Source of the DNA: Rhodobacterales bacterium HKCCE3408
GTDB lineage: Bacteria; Pseudomonadota; Alphaproteobacteria; Rhodobacterales; Rhodobacteraceae
Assembly: GCA_015689705.1 (NCBI GenBank)
Contig: WVSN01000020.1
Location: 1 to 48,546 of the forward strand
Direction of reading: 5' to 3'
DNA length: 48,546 nt
This document shows positions 36,148 to 44,809 of the stretch, piece after piece; positions within the stretch are counted from its first letter, which is position 1, and every line of letters starts with the position of its first letter. The notes under the pieces are model-generated. The model made no database searches. It was given only the letters and a program-made list of their open reading frames with translations, and was not told where the DNA came from. The position numbers were made by a program, and so were the translations under genes.

Positions 36148-37149
36148 CTACTTCCGGCGCTCGCGCGGCTGCGGTCGCGTCGGAATCTCTTTCAGAAGCC
36201 CGCCGACGCCCATCCCCGCGATATCCGCGCCGGTGACCGGCACGCCGCAGAGCAGCCGCTCCAGCACCCAGTCGGCACCGTTCAGCGCGGGCGACCGGGC
36301 GCATCCGGGCAGGCCGATCACCGGGCGCTCTCCGAGCCGCCCGAGGAACAGCAGGTTGCCGGGATCGACCGGCATCCCGAAGCGTTCCAGCGATCCGCCC
36401 GCCGCCAGCAGGCCGCCCGGTCCGACATCGGTTTCGTCCGACGTGGCCGAACCGGTCAGGATGAGAACGAGCCCGGCATTCGATCCCGCGAGCGCTTCGG
36501 CCACGGCCCAGGCCTCATGCGGGACGTGGCGCACGCCGGTCAGCGCGACGCCGAGCGCGGCAAGCCGCCCCTCGACCGCGCGAACGCCTTTCGCGTCCTC
36601 GTCCGCGTCGTCCTCGACCTGCGTCACGATCAGCTCCGCCGCCTCGATGACCGGCCGCCGCAGCCGCAGCGCGCCCTCCGCCGCCGCCTCGGCCCGGTCA
36701 AGCGCCGCGCCGTCGACCGCGTAGGGAATGATCTTCACCGTGGCGACCATCGTGCCCTCGGCCACGCGCTGCCATTCCGGCAGGGTGGCAAGCGTGATGC
36801 CCGGATCGATCGCGTTGATGTGCCGGACAGCCTCGGCCGAGACCTCGAGCACGCCCGGCCCCGCCGCGCGCAGGTTCACCCGGCCGGTAAAGGGCGCCTC
36901 GACGACAAGCCCCGCGGCCTCCGGATCGGGCACCATCGCGGCGGCAAGGCGTGCGGCGGCCTCGTTCTCGCCCACGTCGCCGGGATCGAGCCGCGCGACG
37001 ATGACCGGATCGTGCCCGGCCCCGCGCAGGGCAGCGATATCCTCGTCGTTCAGCACCCGGCCCTTGCGCAGCCGGCCGCCCGCGACCTGGTGGGAATGGG
37101 CGAGCACCGCGCCCGCGGCCTCGTCGAGCGGCACCGGGCCGAATTTCAT
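36148..37149 (-). CDS. Molybdopterin-binding protein (MoeA/MoCF domain)
   Basis: A 333-residue protein with a MoeA/MogA-type (MoCF) domain in its C-terminal half: VLILTGSATSDETDVGPGGLLAAGG corresponds to the cofactor-binding TGGxGxxxxD region, and FLGRLGERPVIGLPGCARSPALNGADWVLERLL closes the domain. The N-terminal half (VPLDEAAGAVLAHSHQVAGGRLRKGRVLNDEDIAAL) resembles the MoeA entry region. Proteins like this accompany XdhC and molybdenum hydroxylases and probably handle molybdenum-cofactor modification or delivery. Its start overlaps the xdhC stop by four bases, so the two form an operon. Family fair, role inferred. Confidence 0.8.
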   Translation of the reverse strand: MKFGPVPLDEAAGAVLAHSHQVAGGRLRKGRVLNDEDIAALRGAGHDPVIVARLDPGDVGENEAAARLAAAMVPDPEAAGLVVEAPFTGRVNLRAAGPGVLEVSAEAVRHINAIDPGITLATLPEWQRVAEGTMVATVKIIPYAVDGAALDRAEAAAEGALRLRRPVIEAAELIVTQVEDDADEDAKGVRAVEGRLAALGVALTGVRHVPHEAWAVAEALAGSNAGLVLILTGSATSDETDVGPGGLLAAGGSLERFGMPVDPGNLLFLGRLGERPVIGLPGCARSPALNGADWVLERLLCGVPVTGADIAGMGVGGLLKEIPTRPQPRERRK

Positions 37150-38120
37150 GATCCGCGCAGCACGCCGGTGATCTCGGACAGGATCGAGATGGCGATCTCT
37201 CCCGGCCCGACGGCCCCGATCCGCAGCCCGATCGGCCCGTGGATATGGCCAAGCTCCTCCAGCGTGAACCCGGCCTCGGTCAGCCGCGCAATGCGCTTGG
37301 CGTGGGTGCGCGAGGAGCCGAGGCAGCCGAGATAGAAGATGTCCGATCGGAGGGCGGCCATGATCGCCGGATCGTCGAGCTTCGGGTCATGCGTCAGCGT
37401 GACGACGGCCGTGCGCGCATCAAGCCCGATCTCGGCCAGCGCCTCGTCGGGCCAGTCCTCGACGATGGTCTCGCCGGGGAAACGGGCGGCGGCGGCAAAG
37501 GCCGGGCGCGGATCGACGAGGATCGGGTCGTAGCCCGCGATCCGCGCCATCGGGATCAGCGCCTGGGCGATGTGGACCGCGCCGACGATGACCATCCGCA
37601 GCGGCGGGTTGTGGATGCCGGTATAGACCGAACCCTCCATCCCCGAGGCGTCGCGGCGGAACTTGTCGGCCATGCCGGGATCATCGGGACCGGACAGATG
37701 CCGGTCGGGTCCGGCGGTATCGACGACATAGGCGATGGGTTTGCGGGCCGCCCGGGCGGCGACGAGATCCTCGAGCAGTCCGGTGGGCATACCGCCCCGC
37801 CCGACGGGTTCGACGAACACCTTGATCGTGCCGCCGCAGGCCAGTCCGACGGCGAAGGCCTCGTCGTCCGAGACGCCGAATTCCAGAAGTTCGTGCTTGC
37901 CCGATGTGACGGCATCCATCGCCGCGACGACGACGGCGCCCTCGACGCAGCCGCCCGACACCGATCCGGCCATCTCGCCATCGCCGGCGATCGCAAGCTG
38001 GCTGCCGACCGGCCGCGGGGCCGATCCCCAGGTCTGCACGACGGTCGCCAGTGCCGCGCCTCTGCCCGCCCTGTGCCAGGCGAGCGCGCGTTCGGGCATG
38101 TTTTCGAAATCTTCGGCCAT
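37146..38120 (-). CDS. xdhC: XdhC-family molybdenum cofactor insertion protein
   Basis: A 324-residue protein of the XdhC/CoxI family. XdhC binds molybdenum cofactor, promotes its sulfuration and hands it to xanthine dehydrogenase-type enzymes. N-domain: ALATVVQTWGSAPRPVGSQLAI and GSVSGGCVEGAVV. C-domain Rossmann: MVIVGAVHIAQALIPMARIAGYDPILVDPR, with TLTHDPKLDDPAIMAALRSDIFYLGCLGSSRTHAKR and LGHIHGPIGLRIGAVGPGEIAISILSEI. I chose the ATG at 38120; a GTG seven codons upstream is possible. The likely client is the cox operon 2 kb away. Coupled to the MoeA-like gene. Confidence 0.9.
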   Translation of the reverse strand: MAEDFENMPERALAWHRAGRGAALATVVQTWGSAPRPVGSQLAIAGDGEMAGSVSGGCVEGAVVVAAMDAVTSGKHELLEFGVSDDEAFAVGLACGGTIKVFVEPVGRGGMPTGLLEDLVAARAARKPIAYVVDTAGPDRHLSGPDDPGMADKFRRDASGMEGSVYTGIHNPPLRMVIVGAVHIAQALIPMARIAGYDPILVDPRPAFAAAARFPGETIVEDWPDEALAEIGLDARTAVVTLTHDPKLDDPAIMAALRSDIFYLGCLGSSRTHAKRIARLTEAGFTLEELGHIHGPIGLRIGAVGPGEIAISILSEITGVLRGS

Positions 38121-38183
38121 GGGGCCGACGTTACGCCCCACCAGCCTCGGGCACCAGTGCCTTCGCCACGTGGGGCGCGGCGA

Positions 38184-38657
38184 TCAGGCGGTGCGGAAGA
38201 CCAGGCTCACGCCGTTCAGGCAGTGCCGTTCGCCGGTCGGCTGCGGGCCATCGCCGAATATGTGCCCGAGGTGAGAGCCGCAGCGGCTGCAATGGCATTC
38301 GGTGCGCACGCGCAGAAGCCGGCGATCTTCCATCGTGCCGATGGCGGAACTGCGGATCGGGCGCCAGAAGGACGGCCAGCCGGTGCCGCTGTCGTACTTG
38401 TGTTCGGACGAATAGAGCGGCAGGTCGCAGCCCCGGCAGTAGAACGTGCCGGCGCGGCTTTCATGGTCGAGCGGGCTCGACCCGGCCGGCTCGGTGCCGC
38501 CCTCGCGCATCACGTGGTACTGCATGTCGGTCAGCATCGCGCGCCATTCCGCCTCGGTCCGTTCGACCTCGAACGGTCCTTCGGCGATGTCGGCCAGCAC
38601 CCGATGTGCAAAGCCCATCATGACGGCGGTGCCCAGAAGAAAGTCGCGTCGGCGCAT
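38184..38657 (-). CDS. msrB: Peptide methionine-R-sulfoxide reductase, Tat-exported
   Basis: A 157-residue MsrB that repairs the R isomer of methionine sulfoxide in proteins. The N-terminus MRRRDFLLGTAVMMGFAHRVLA is a twin-arginine signal, so the enzyme probably acts in the periplasm. The zinc site has two C-x-x-C pairs (FYCRGCD and CSRCGSH), SGTGWPSFW is the substrate pocket, and the catalytic cysteine is in RHCLNGVSLVF. The periplasmic location suggests defence against oxidants at the cell surface, fitting the ECF sigma/fasciclin genes next door. The ATG at 38657 starts exactly at the Tat motif; a longer start adds nine residues. Confidence 0.9.
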   Translation of the reverse strand: MRRRDFLLGTAVMMGFAHRVLADIAEGPFEVERTEAEWRAMLTDMQYHVMREGGTEPAGSSPLDHESRAGTFYCRGCDLPLYSSEHKYDSGTGWPSFWRPIRSSAIGTMEDRRLLRVRTECHCSRCGSHLGHIFGDGPQPTGERHCLNGVSLVFRTA

Positions 38658-38751
38658 GGGTGCTCCCTCTTCGTTGCGTTCCATTACCCTAACAGTCCTC
38701 CTTGTTACGCGGATTCACCTTCCGGGCGGCAAATCTCACAATGCAGTGAAA

Positions 38752-38797
38752 AAAGGCAGGCGGCGCGTTCGGGGTGCAGGCTGCGCCGCCTGCCTTT
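38752..38797 (-). terminator. Strong intrinsic terminator of the fasciclin gene
   Basis: The arms at 38752-38766 and 38783-38797 are perfect 15-base reverse complements around a 16-base loop. The minus strand continues into a run of T (A-run 38749-38754). One of the best terminators in the window. Confidence 0.9.
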
Positions 38798-38806
38798 CCC
38801 CCACCC

Positions 38807-39367
38807 TCAGACGCCGGGCAGAAGCACGGTGTCGATCACGTGGATGACGCCGTTCGACTGGTCGACATCGGCCACCGTGACCGTCGCGGTCCGGCCCTGT
38901 TCATCGGTCAGGGTAATGGTGCCGCCCGACATGCGCGCGGTCAGCGTGCAGCCGCCGACGGTCGGGACGGCGTGCGCACCGCCGTCATCGGCGATCATGC
39001 CGGCGATGGCGTCCGAGAACACCTCGGCTGCGACGACGTGGCAGGTCAGGATCTCGACCAGCCGGTCGCGGTTGCGCGGCTCGAGCAGCGCGGCGACCTG
39101 GTCCTGCGGCAGCGCCGCGAAGGCGTCGTCGGTCGGCGCGAAGACCGTGAACGGGCCCTCGGAGGTCAGCGTATCGACAAGCCCGGCTGCCTGAACGGCG
39201 GCGACGAGCGTCGTGTGGATCGGCGAGTTCACGGCGTTTTCCACGATGTTCATCTCGGCCATCATCGGCGCACCGCCGACGGTCGGATTGCCGCCATGGG
39301 CATCGGCGAAGGCGCCGGTGGCAGCAAGGCTCAACAGTCCGGCGAACGCGTATTTCAGTTGGGTCAT
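38807..39367 (-). CDS. Secreted fasciclin (FAS1) domain protein
   Basis: A 186-residue exported protein: signal peptide MTQLKYAFAGLLSLAATGAFA, then one FAS1 domain with FTVFAPTDDAFAAL (H1 region), LTCHVVAAEVF in place of YHVV, and NGVIHVIDTVLLP at the end (H2). FAS1 proteins mediate adhesion or envelope interactions. It is the last gene of a likely sigma factor / anti-sigma / fasciclin set, the same combination as SigK-RskA with MPT70/MPT83 in mycobacteria, so it is probably a target of this sigma factor. Two cysteines (TCHVV and GGCTL) could pair. It ends at a strong terminator. Confidence 0.88.
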   Translation of the reverse strand: MTQLKYAFAGLLSLAATGAFADAHGGNPTVGGAPMMAEMNIVENAVNSPIHTTLVAAVQAAGLVDTLTSEGPFTVFAPTDDAFAALPQDQVAALLEPRNRDRLVEILTCHVVAAEVFSDAIAGMIADDGGAHAVPTVGGCTLTARMSGGTITLTDEQGRTATVTVADVDQSNGVIHVIDTVLLPGV

Positions 39368-39481
39368 GGGTATCCCTTTCGGTTCTTCGGTCAGGGGCCG
39401 GCCATGTGCCGGACCTCGGTCGAAGCCACGAAGGGGACGTCGGCAAAGTTTCAGAAGAATTTCGCGTTCTTCGTCTCGGCC

Positions 39482-40168
39482 TCAGCCGACGGTGACGATC
39501 TCGGCGGTGGCGAGCACTTCCGACGGGACGCCGTCCGGCGCGCCGCCTTCCGGTTCCAGCGAAACGGCGAAGACGCCGCCCTCGAAGGATTCGGTCAGCT
39601 CGGGCGGCAGTTCCGCCCACACGTCGCCGCGCACGCCGCGCGGCACCAGGCCGAGCGAAACCGGCGGGTTGTCGCCCGCGATCAGCCACATCTCGTAATC
39701 CCGGCCCTCGGGTGGCTCGACGAACTCGTCGCCCAGGATCAGGTGGAACACGCCGCCGCGGGTCGCGCCCACGCCGATCGCGACGAAGCTGTCGCTGTCG
39801 GCGATGTCGAAGCGGAAATCGGGGGTGACGGCCTGCTGCGGCCAGATGATGACGGCCAGCGCCAGGACGGCTGCCGCGAGACCGCCGAACAGGACGCCGC
39901 GCAGCGAGCCGAACCCGCTGACCCGGCGCTTGCTGTGCAGCGGGAACAGACGGTCCTCGATATCCTCGAAGGTCGTCGGGGGCGGCGCTTCCTCGGGCAG
40001 ATCCTCGGTGAAGGCCGCTAGCCGCTCGGCCCAGAAGGCATAGGACGCGCGCAACGCAGGCTCGGTCGCCATGCGATCCTCGAACGCCCGCGCGGCCTCG
40101 GGCTCCAGCAGCCCCAGGGCGTATTCCGCGGCCAGCGCGTCGTCGTCTTCTGGTTCCGTCCCGGTCAT
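39482..40168 (-). CDS. RskA-like anti-sigma factor
   Basis: A 228-residue single-pass membrane protein. The N-terminal cytoplasmic part (AAEYALGLLEPEAARAFEDRMATEPALRASYAFWAERLAAF) is the zinc-free anti-sigma domain of the RskA family. A membrane helix follows at about residues 90-112 (VLFGGLAAAVLALAVIIWP). The periplasmic C-terminus (MWLIAGDNPPVSLGLVPRG, FAVSLEPEGGAPDGVPSEVLATAEI) matches the anti-sigma-K RskA domain. It should hold the sigma factor encoded immediately upstream until cleaved by intramembrane proteolysis. Its ATG overlaps the sigma-factor stop (ATGA). Confidence 0.88.
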   Translation of the reverse strand: MTGTEPEDDDALAAEYALGLLEPEAARAFEDRMATEPALRASYAFWAERLAAFTEDLPEEAPPPTTFEDIEDRLFPLHSKRRVSGFGSLRGVLFGGLAAAVLALAVIIWPQQAVTPDFRFDIADSDSFVAIGVGATRGGVFHLILGDEFVEPPEGRDYEMWLIAGDNPPVSLGLVPRGVRGDVWAELPPELTESFEGGVFAVSLEPEGGAPDGVPSEVLATAEIVTVG

Positions 40169-40707
40169 TGCGACAGGCACTCTCTCAGTTTCAACAGGCT
40201 GCGGCGCAGCCATGTGCGGACCGTGTTCAGCGGCACGTCGGCCGCATCCGCAAGTTCCTTGTACGTGGCGCCGTCAAGATAACAGCGCCGCACCATTTCC
40301 GCCCGGCCGTCCTCGAGCGTGTCGAGGCAGGCCTGCAGCCGCGTCCGTTCCCCGGCCGCGACCGCCTGCGCTTCCGGACCCGGCCCGGGCTCGGGCAGGA
40401 TCTCGGCCACGTCGAGCGGCGCGGTCGGCGCTTTCTGCGTCCGAAGCCGGTCGATCGCGTGGTTCCGCGCCACCGTGATCAGCCAGGTCATGGGCGACAG
40501 CCCGTTGGCCTGGTACTGCCCGGCGCGATGCCAGATCTTGATGTAGACCTCTTGCAGCGCATCCTCGGCCAGTGCCCGATCCTTCAAGATACGCAACGTG
40601 ACGGAGAAGAGTTTCGCGGCGGTGGCATCATAGAGTGCCTCGAACGCCTTTCGGTCGCCCAGGGTCATCTGCGCCAGATGCTGCTCGATCTCGGCCCTGG
40701 TGGTCAT
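40165..40707 (-). CDS. ECF sigma factor (SigK-like)
   Basis: A 180-residue RNA polymerase sigma factor of the extracytoplasmic function group. Region 2: [44 protein letters not shown], then [17 protein letters not shown]. Region 4: [51 protein letters not shown]. Pairing with an RskA-type anti-sigma and a fasciclin gene places it near the SigK branch. The start at 40707 follows GGACGGGA; a longer upstream frame crosses the divergent promoter and is not credible. It probably regulates its own operon. The inducing signal is unknown; redox at the envelope is a reasonable guess. Confidence 0.9.
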   Translation of the reverse strand: MTTRAEIEQHLAQMTLGDRKAFEALYDATAAKLFSVTLRILKDRALAEDALQEVYIKIWHRAGQYQANGLSPMTWLITVARNHAIDRLRTQKAPTAPLDVAEILPEPGPGPEAQAVAAGERTRLQACLDTLEDGRAEMVRRCYLDGATYKELADAADVPLNTVRTWLRRSLLKLRECLSQ

Positions 40708-40909
40708 TCCCGTCCTGCCAGCCCCCGTTTTCCGTACACTATCGCGGCCGCGCCGCGCCCGAAAGGCCCGATCTCGCCGTCCGGTTGTGCCCGGGGGCGG
40801 CGCGCCGGAACCGGCGGCCGTTGTCGCCCCGCCGCCTATTCCATCCGTTCCCCTTGCGACCACGCGCATTATGTTGCACCACCGGCACGACATTCGACAC
40901 GGGGCGGAA

Positions 40910-41896
40910 ATGGCCGACGGCACCATGGCAAGCGATCAGAAACCGACCGAAGAACTCTCCGTCCGGGAGACCTTTGGCATCGACAGCGACATGATGGTGA
41001 AGGGCTTCGCCGAAGCCACCGACCGCGTGCCCGCGCTCGACTCGACCTACAAGTTCGATCCCGACACGACGCTCGCCATCCTCGCCGGCTTCCGCAACAA
41101 CCGCCGGGTGATGATCCAGGGCTATCACGGCACCGGCAAATCGACCCATATCGAACAGGTCGCCGCGCGGCTCAAATGGCCGACGGTGCGGGTCAACCTC
41201 GACAGCCACATCTCGCGGATCGACCTGATCGGGAAAGACGCGATCAAGCTGCGCGACGGCATGCAGGTGACAGAGTTCCACGAGGGCATCCTGCCCTGGG
41301 CGTTGCGCAACCCCGTCGCGATCGTGTTCGACGAATACGATGCCGGCCGGCCGGACGTGATGTTCGTGATCCAGCGGATTCTCGAGCATGACGGCAAGCT
41401 GACGCTGCTCGACCAGAACGAGATCATCACGCCGCATCCCTGCTTCCGCCTCTTCGCGACGGCGAACACGGTGGGCCTCGGCGACACGACGGGCCTCTAT
41501 CACGGCGTGCAGCAGATCAACCAGGCACAGATGGACCGCTGGTCGCTCGTCGCGACGCTGAACTATCTCAGCCACGATGCAGAGACGAACATCGTTCTGG
41601 CGAAGGCGCCGCATTACAACACCGAGAAGGGCCGCCAGACCGTCAGCCAGATGGTGACCGTCGCCGATCTGACCCGGACCGCCTTCATGAACGGCGAGCT
41701 GTCGACGGTCATGTCGCCGCGCACGGTGATCAACTGGGCCGAGAACGCGGAAATCTTCCGCAATGTCGGCTACGCCTTCCGGCTCACCTTCCTCAACAAG
41801 TGCGACGAGCTCGAGCGCCAGACGGTCGCCGAGTTCTACCAGCGCTGCTTCGACGAGGAACTGCCGGAGAGTGCGGCGTCGATGAGCCTGGGATAA
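40910..41896 (+). CDS. cobS: Cobaltochelatase subunit CobS
   Basis: A 328-residue AAA+ ATPase, the known CobS length. With CobT and CobN it inserts cobalt into hydrogenobyrinate diamide in aerobic B12 synthesis. Walker A is GYHGTGKS (residues 71-78), Walker B is [11 protein letters not shown], the sensor is [17 protein letters not shown], and [12 protein letters not shown] lies in the lid. ATG after GGGGCGGAA; an ATG five codons later is possible. cobT, often downstream, is not in the window. Divergent from the ECF sigma gene. A hairpin follows the stop. Confidence 0.93.
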   Translation: MADGTMASDQKPTEELSVRETFGIDSDMMVKGFAEATDRVPALDSTYKFDPDTTLAILAGFRNNRRVMIQGYHGTGKSTHIEQVAARLKWPTVRVNLDSHISRIDLIGKDAIKLRDGMQVTEFHEGILPWALRNPVAIVFDEYDAGRPDVMFVIQRILEHDGKLTLLDQNEIITPHPCFRLFATANTVGLGDTTGLYHGVQQINQAQMDRWSLVATLNYLSHDAETNIVLAKAPHYNTEKGRQTVSQMVTVADLTRTAFMNGELSTVMSPRTVINWAENAEIFRNVGYAFRLTFLNKCDELERQTVAEFYQRCFDEELPESAASMSLG

Positions 41897-41902
41897 AAGC
41901 GT

Positions 41903-41924
41903 CGGGCGAGAAAAAAGTCGCCCG
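41903..41924 (+). terminator. Hairpin after cobS
   Basis: CGGGCGA-GAAAAAAG-TCGCCCG, seven base pairs around an A-rich loop, seven bases after the cobS stop. No T-run follows directly; an AT-rich stretch begins about 10 bases later. Confidence 0.5.
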
Positions 41925-41983
41925 GCCGCCTGACTCACAATAATATCGTCTTTTCAATTCATTACACGACGATCTTCATGTGA

Positions 41984-42045
41984 TCGCCGCGTCGCGGCGA
42001 CATACAATTAACCTACTGTTTTCTCTTTGTTCACCAAAAATGAAC
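41984..42045. promoter_or_regulatory. AT-rich gap with dyads before an exported orphan
   Basis: The 172-base gap 41897-42068 is clearly AT-richer than its surroundings. It holds TCGCCGCG-T-CGCGGCGA (41984-42000), a TACAAT box (42003-42008) and GTTCA-N7-TGAAC (42029-42045), the last a likely regulator dyad close to the start of the next gene. Confidence 0.4.
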
Positions 42046-42068
42046 GATGTGCCGTGCATGATGGACGC

Positions 42069-42530
42069 ATGGCCATGGGCAATATTGCGCATATCCTTCC
42101 GGCCGCCCTGCTTGCGGCACTGATCTCGACAGGGGATGCCCCCGCCGGTTCCGCCGCCGATACGCCGGACGATCCGCTCCGCTTCTTCGCCACCTGCGCG
42201 GGCCGTCTGAATTCCGAGCTTTCCTACCAGTGGACGCTGTCCGACCCCGCCGCAGACCGGACGGAGGCGCTGCTTGACGCGACGGCCGACATCGTCGCCG
42301 CGCTGACGACCGAAGACCGTGCGGTGCAGGCCCGCGCCTGGTCGATCGAGGCGCGCGCGGCGCATGGGGCGCTCCTGTCGCGGGCCGTGTTCCAGGGCGA
42401 TGCCTGGGCCGCAGACCGCGCGGCAACGCTCGTCACCGGTTGCGTGGCCTACATCCTCGGGCCGGACGCCGATCCCTGCGGGATCTCTCTCGCCGACCGG
42501 CTGATCCCGGCCTCGATCGCGGCGGATTGA
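42069..42530 (+). CDS. Hypothetical exported protein
   Basis: A 153-residue protein with a signal peptide (MAMGNIAHILPAALLAALISTGDAPAGSA) and a helical mature part. It contains FFATCAGRLNSELSYQWTLSD and LVTGCVAYILGPDADPCGIS, three cysteines in all. The pattern CAGRLNSELSYQW ... ARAAHGALLSRAVF resembles small helical periplasmic proteins found in Rhodobacteraceae, but I cannot name a family. I took the ATG at 42069 at the signal peptide; the upstream TTG adds charged residues. It follows an AT-rich regulatory-looking gap. Likely real, function unknown. Confidence 0.6.
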   Translation: MAMGNIAHILPAALLAALISTGDAPAGSAADTPDDPLRFFATCAGRLNSELSYQWTLSDPAADRTEALLDATADIVAALTTEDRAVQARAWSIEARAAHGALLSRAVFQGDAWAADRAATLVTGCVAYILGPDADPCGISLADRLIPASIAAD

Positions 42531-42561
42531 CCCCGGCCCCGCGCTCTGCAAGCTACACGCC

Positions 42562-43497
42562 ATGCTCACGCCCTCACCCGCCGCCATCAAGGCCGCCGCC
42601 GATCGCATCGCGCCCCATATCCGCCGGACGCCCGTCATGGCCCTGCCGCCGGAGGTCTTCGGGCATCCGGTCCACTTCAAGCTCGAACACCTGCAGGTGA
42701 CGGGCTCGTTCAAGGTTCGGGGCGCGTTCAACAACCTGCTCAGCCGCGAGGTGCCGCCGGGCGGCGTGGTTGCGGCCTCGGGCGGCAATCACGGCGCTGC
42801 CGTCGCCCATGCGGCGACCAAGCTCGGGCACAAGTCAGTGATCTTCGTGCCGAAGAGCATCGCCAAGGAAGAAAAGCTCCGCCGGATGCGCGACTTCGGC
42901 GGCGAGGTGGTCCTGCACGAAGGCACGGTCGCCGAATGCATGGCCGATTACGAAACCCACGCGACGGAAACCGGCGCGATCTCGGTCCATCCCTACGACA
43001 CCGAATGGACGCTGGCCGGCCAGGGCACGCTGGCGCGGGAGATGGAGGCGCAGATCGAGGGGCTCGACACCGTGCTGGTCGCGGTCGGCGGCGGTGGCCT
43101 CATCGGCGGGATCGCGGCGTGGTTCGGCGACCGGGTCAACGTCGTCTCGGTCGAGACCGAGGGCACGAACACGCTGAACCGGTCGCTCGCCGAAGGGCCG
43201 GACATCGCGGTGCAGGCGACCGGCGTCTCCGCCGGATCGCTCGGCGGCCCGGCGCTCGGCAAACTGCCCTACGAAATTGCGACGTCGCGGATCGGGACAG
43301 CGCTCGTGCTGACCGATGCGGACGTCTACGACGCGGGAAAGCGGCTCTGGGAAGAGACGCGGATGGTGGTCGAGCCCGGCGGAGCGACCGCGCTCGCCGC
43401 ACTGACCTCCGGGGCCTATACGCCGGAAAAGGACGAACGCGTCGCGGTGCTTCTTTGCGGCGGCAATGCTGAGCCCGACTGGTTCCTGAAGGGCTGA
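42562..43497 (+). CDS. Serine/threonine dehydratase family PLP enzyme
   Basis: A 311-residue fold-type II pyridoxal-phosphate enzyme. The cofactor lysine is Lys51 in TGSFKVRGAFNNL; SGGNHGAAVAHAATKLG contacts the substrate carboxylate, GGGGLIGG binds the phosphate, and LLCGGN closes the site. It lacks the C-terminal ACT domains of IlvA, so it resembles catabolic threonine/serine dehydratases, serine racemase or EutB-like enzymes of ectoine catabolism. The exact substrate cannot be stated. It converges on the ABC permease gene. Confidence 0.85.
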   Translation: MLTPSPAAIKAAADRIAPHIRRTPVMALPPEVFGHPVHFKLEHLQVTGSFKVRGAFNNLLSREVPPGGVVAASGGNHGAAVAHAATKLGHKSVIFVPKSIAKEEKLRRMRDFGGEVVLHEGTVAECMADYETHATETGAISVHPYDTEWTLAGQGTLAREMEAQIEGLDTVLVAVGGGGLIGGIAAWFGDRVNVVSVETEGTNTLNRSLAEGPDIAVQATGVSAGSLGGPALGKLPYEIATSRIGTALVLTDADVYDAGKRLWEETRMVVEPGGATALAALTSGAYTPEKDERVAVLLCGGNAEPDWFLKG

Positions 43498-43501
43498 TCC
43501 C

Positions 43502-44809
43502 CTACCCGCGCAGATCCGCCACGATCGGCCGGCGCATGGCGATGGCGGCGGGGCCGAGCGCGAGGATCAGGCTGGCCGAGAGGAACGCCGCGATCTGCTG
43601 CGCCTCGGTCCAGCCGAAACCGGTACCGAGCGCGATGCCGGTCCGCGCCGTCAGCATGGCCGAGATCGCCGCCGTCGCGCCGACCCCGATCAGCAGCCCG
43701 AGCGCGGCTCCGGCCAGCATGAGCACGGCGGCATAGCCCCAGATGACGGCGAAGATGAACCGCTCCGGCGCGCCGAGCGCGCGCAGGACGGCCATCCGGC
43801 GGGCGAACAGCCGCGCGAGGATCGCGAGCGCCGTCAGCACGCCGAGCGCGACGAGGATCTGCGTGACGACCGCCATGACCGACATCACCTGCCGCACGTC
43901 GCCCATCAGGGCATAGAGCTGCGCCAGCACGGTGCCGGGGAAGAACGCCATCGACTCGGACCGGGTGAATTCGTTCCGCAGCCCGTAGGTCGACCAGAGC
44001 TCGTCGGCGCGGACGATGATCGCGGGCGTGCCGGGGAAGTAGTCGGGGTCGAAGGGCGGGCCGATGACCTCGCCGTCCTCCGGCGCATGGCCGCGCGGCA
44101 GGACATGCGTCTCCCACACGCCCTCGACCGGGGTCAGGATGGCCCGGTCCCAGGGCGTGCCGGTGCGCGCCATGCGGCCGACGGCGACGAGGTGCTCGCC
44201 GTGGACATCCTCCTCGGCTGCCGGGCCGTGGCCGTGGGCCGGCGTGATCTCGTCGCCGAGGCCGAGCGGCACGTCGACGCCGAGCACGATCTCGCCCTCC
44301 GCCGCGAAGACCCGGCCCTCGGCCAGGCCGCCGGAGAGATGGTCGACGAAATCCGCCGTCGTGCCGACGATCCCGTGCCCCTGCCAGCTGTCGCCGTAGG
44401 CGAGCGGAGCTGCCATGGCGACGCGCTCATGGTTGGCGATCTCGTTATAGAGCGAGCCGTCCAGGAGCGGCGCGTCGACCGGCTGGAGGAACACGGTGGC
44501 CAGCAGCATCGTGACCTCGGAGCCCGGCGCAGTGATGACCAGATCGAACTTGTCGGCCGCCTGCGCCGTGCCCTGCCGGAGCCCGCGTTCCTGCGCGATG
44601 ACCCCGACGCCGAGCCCGAGCGATACGCCGACGAGCAGCACGAACAGGAGGTTGGTACGCCAGTGCCGGACGAGCAGTGCCCGCGTCAGTTGCCCCGGCG
44701 CGTGGCCGGTCAGGATGGTCGCGGCGATCAGCACGACCGGCAGGATCAGCGCCGCGAAGACGCCCGCGTCCTGCGCCCAGACCGGCAGCGACAGCCAGAG
44801 ATCACGCAT
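43502..44809 (-). CDS. FtsX-like ABC transporter permease
   Basis: A 435-residue permease of the MacB/LolE (FtsX) type. There is an N-terminal hydrophobic segment (FAALILPVVLIAATILTG), a second (LLFVLLVGVSLGLGVGVIA), then a large periplasmic domain (residues about 85-300), and a C-terminal group of three helices: VMSVMAVVTQILVALGVLTALAILARLFARRMAVLRALGAP, FIFAVIWGYAAVLMLAGAALGLLIGVGA, IAAFLSASLILALGPAAIAMR. This mechanotransmission type moves lipoproteins, peptides or drugs rather than importing solutes. It overlaps the ATPase gene by eight bases. Two hydrophobic helices before the periplasmic domain is one more than usual for MacB. Confidence 0.85.
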   Translation of the reverse strand: MRDLWLSLPVWAQDAGVFAALILPVVLIAATILTGHAPGQLTRALLVRHWRTNLLFVLLVGVSLGLGVGVIAQERGLRQGTAQAADKFDLVITAPGSEVTMLLATVFLQPVDAPLLDGSLYNEIANHERVAMAAPLAYGDSWQGHGIVGTTADFVDHLSGGLAEGRVFAAEGEIVLGVDVPLGLGDEITPAHGHGPAAEEDVHGEHLVAVGRMARTGTPWDRAILTPVEGVWETHVLPRGHAPEDGEVIGPPFDPDYFPGTPAIIVRADELWSTYGLRNEFTRSESMAFFPGTVLAQLYALMGDVRQVMSVMAVVTQILVALGVLTALAILARLFARRMAVLRALGAPERFIFAVIWGYAAVLMLAGAALGLLIGVGATAAISAMLTARTGIALGTGFGWTEAQQIAAFLSASLILALGPAAIAMRRPIVADLRG

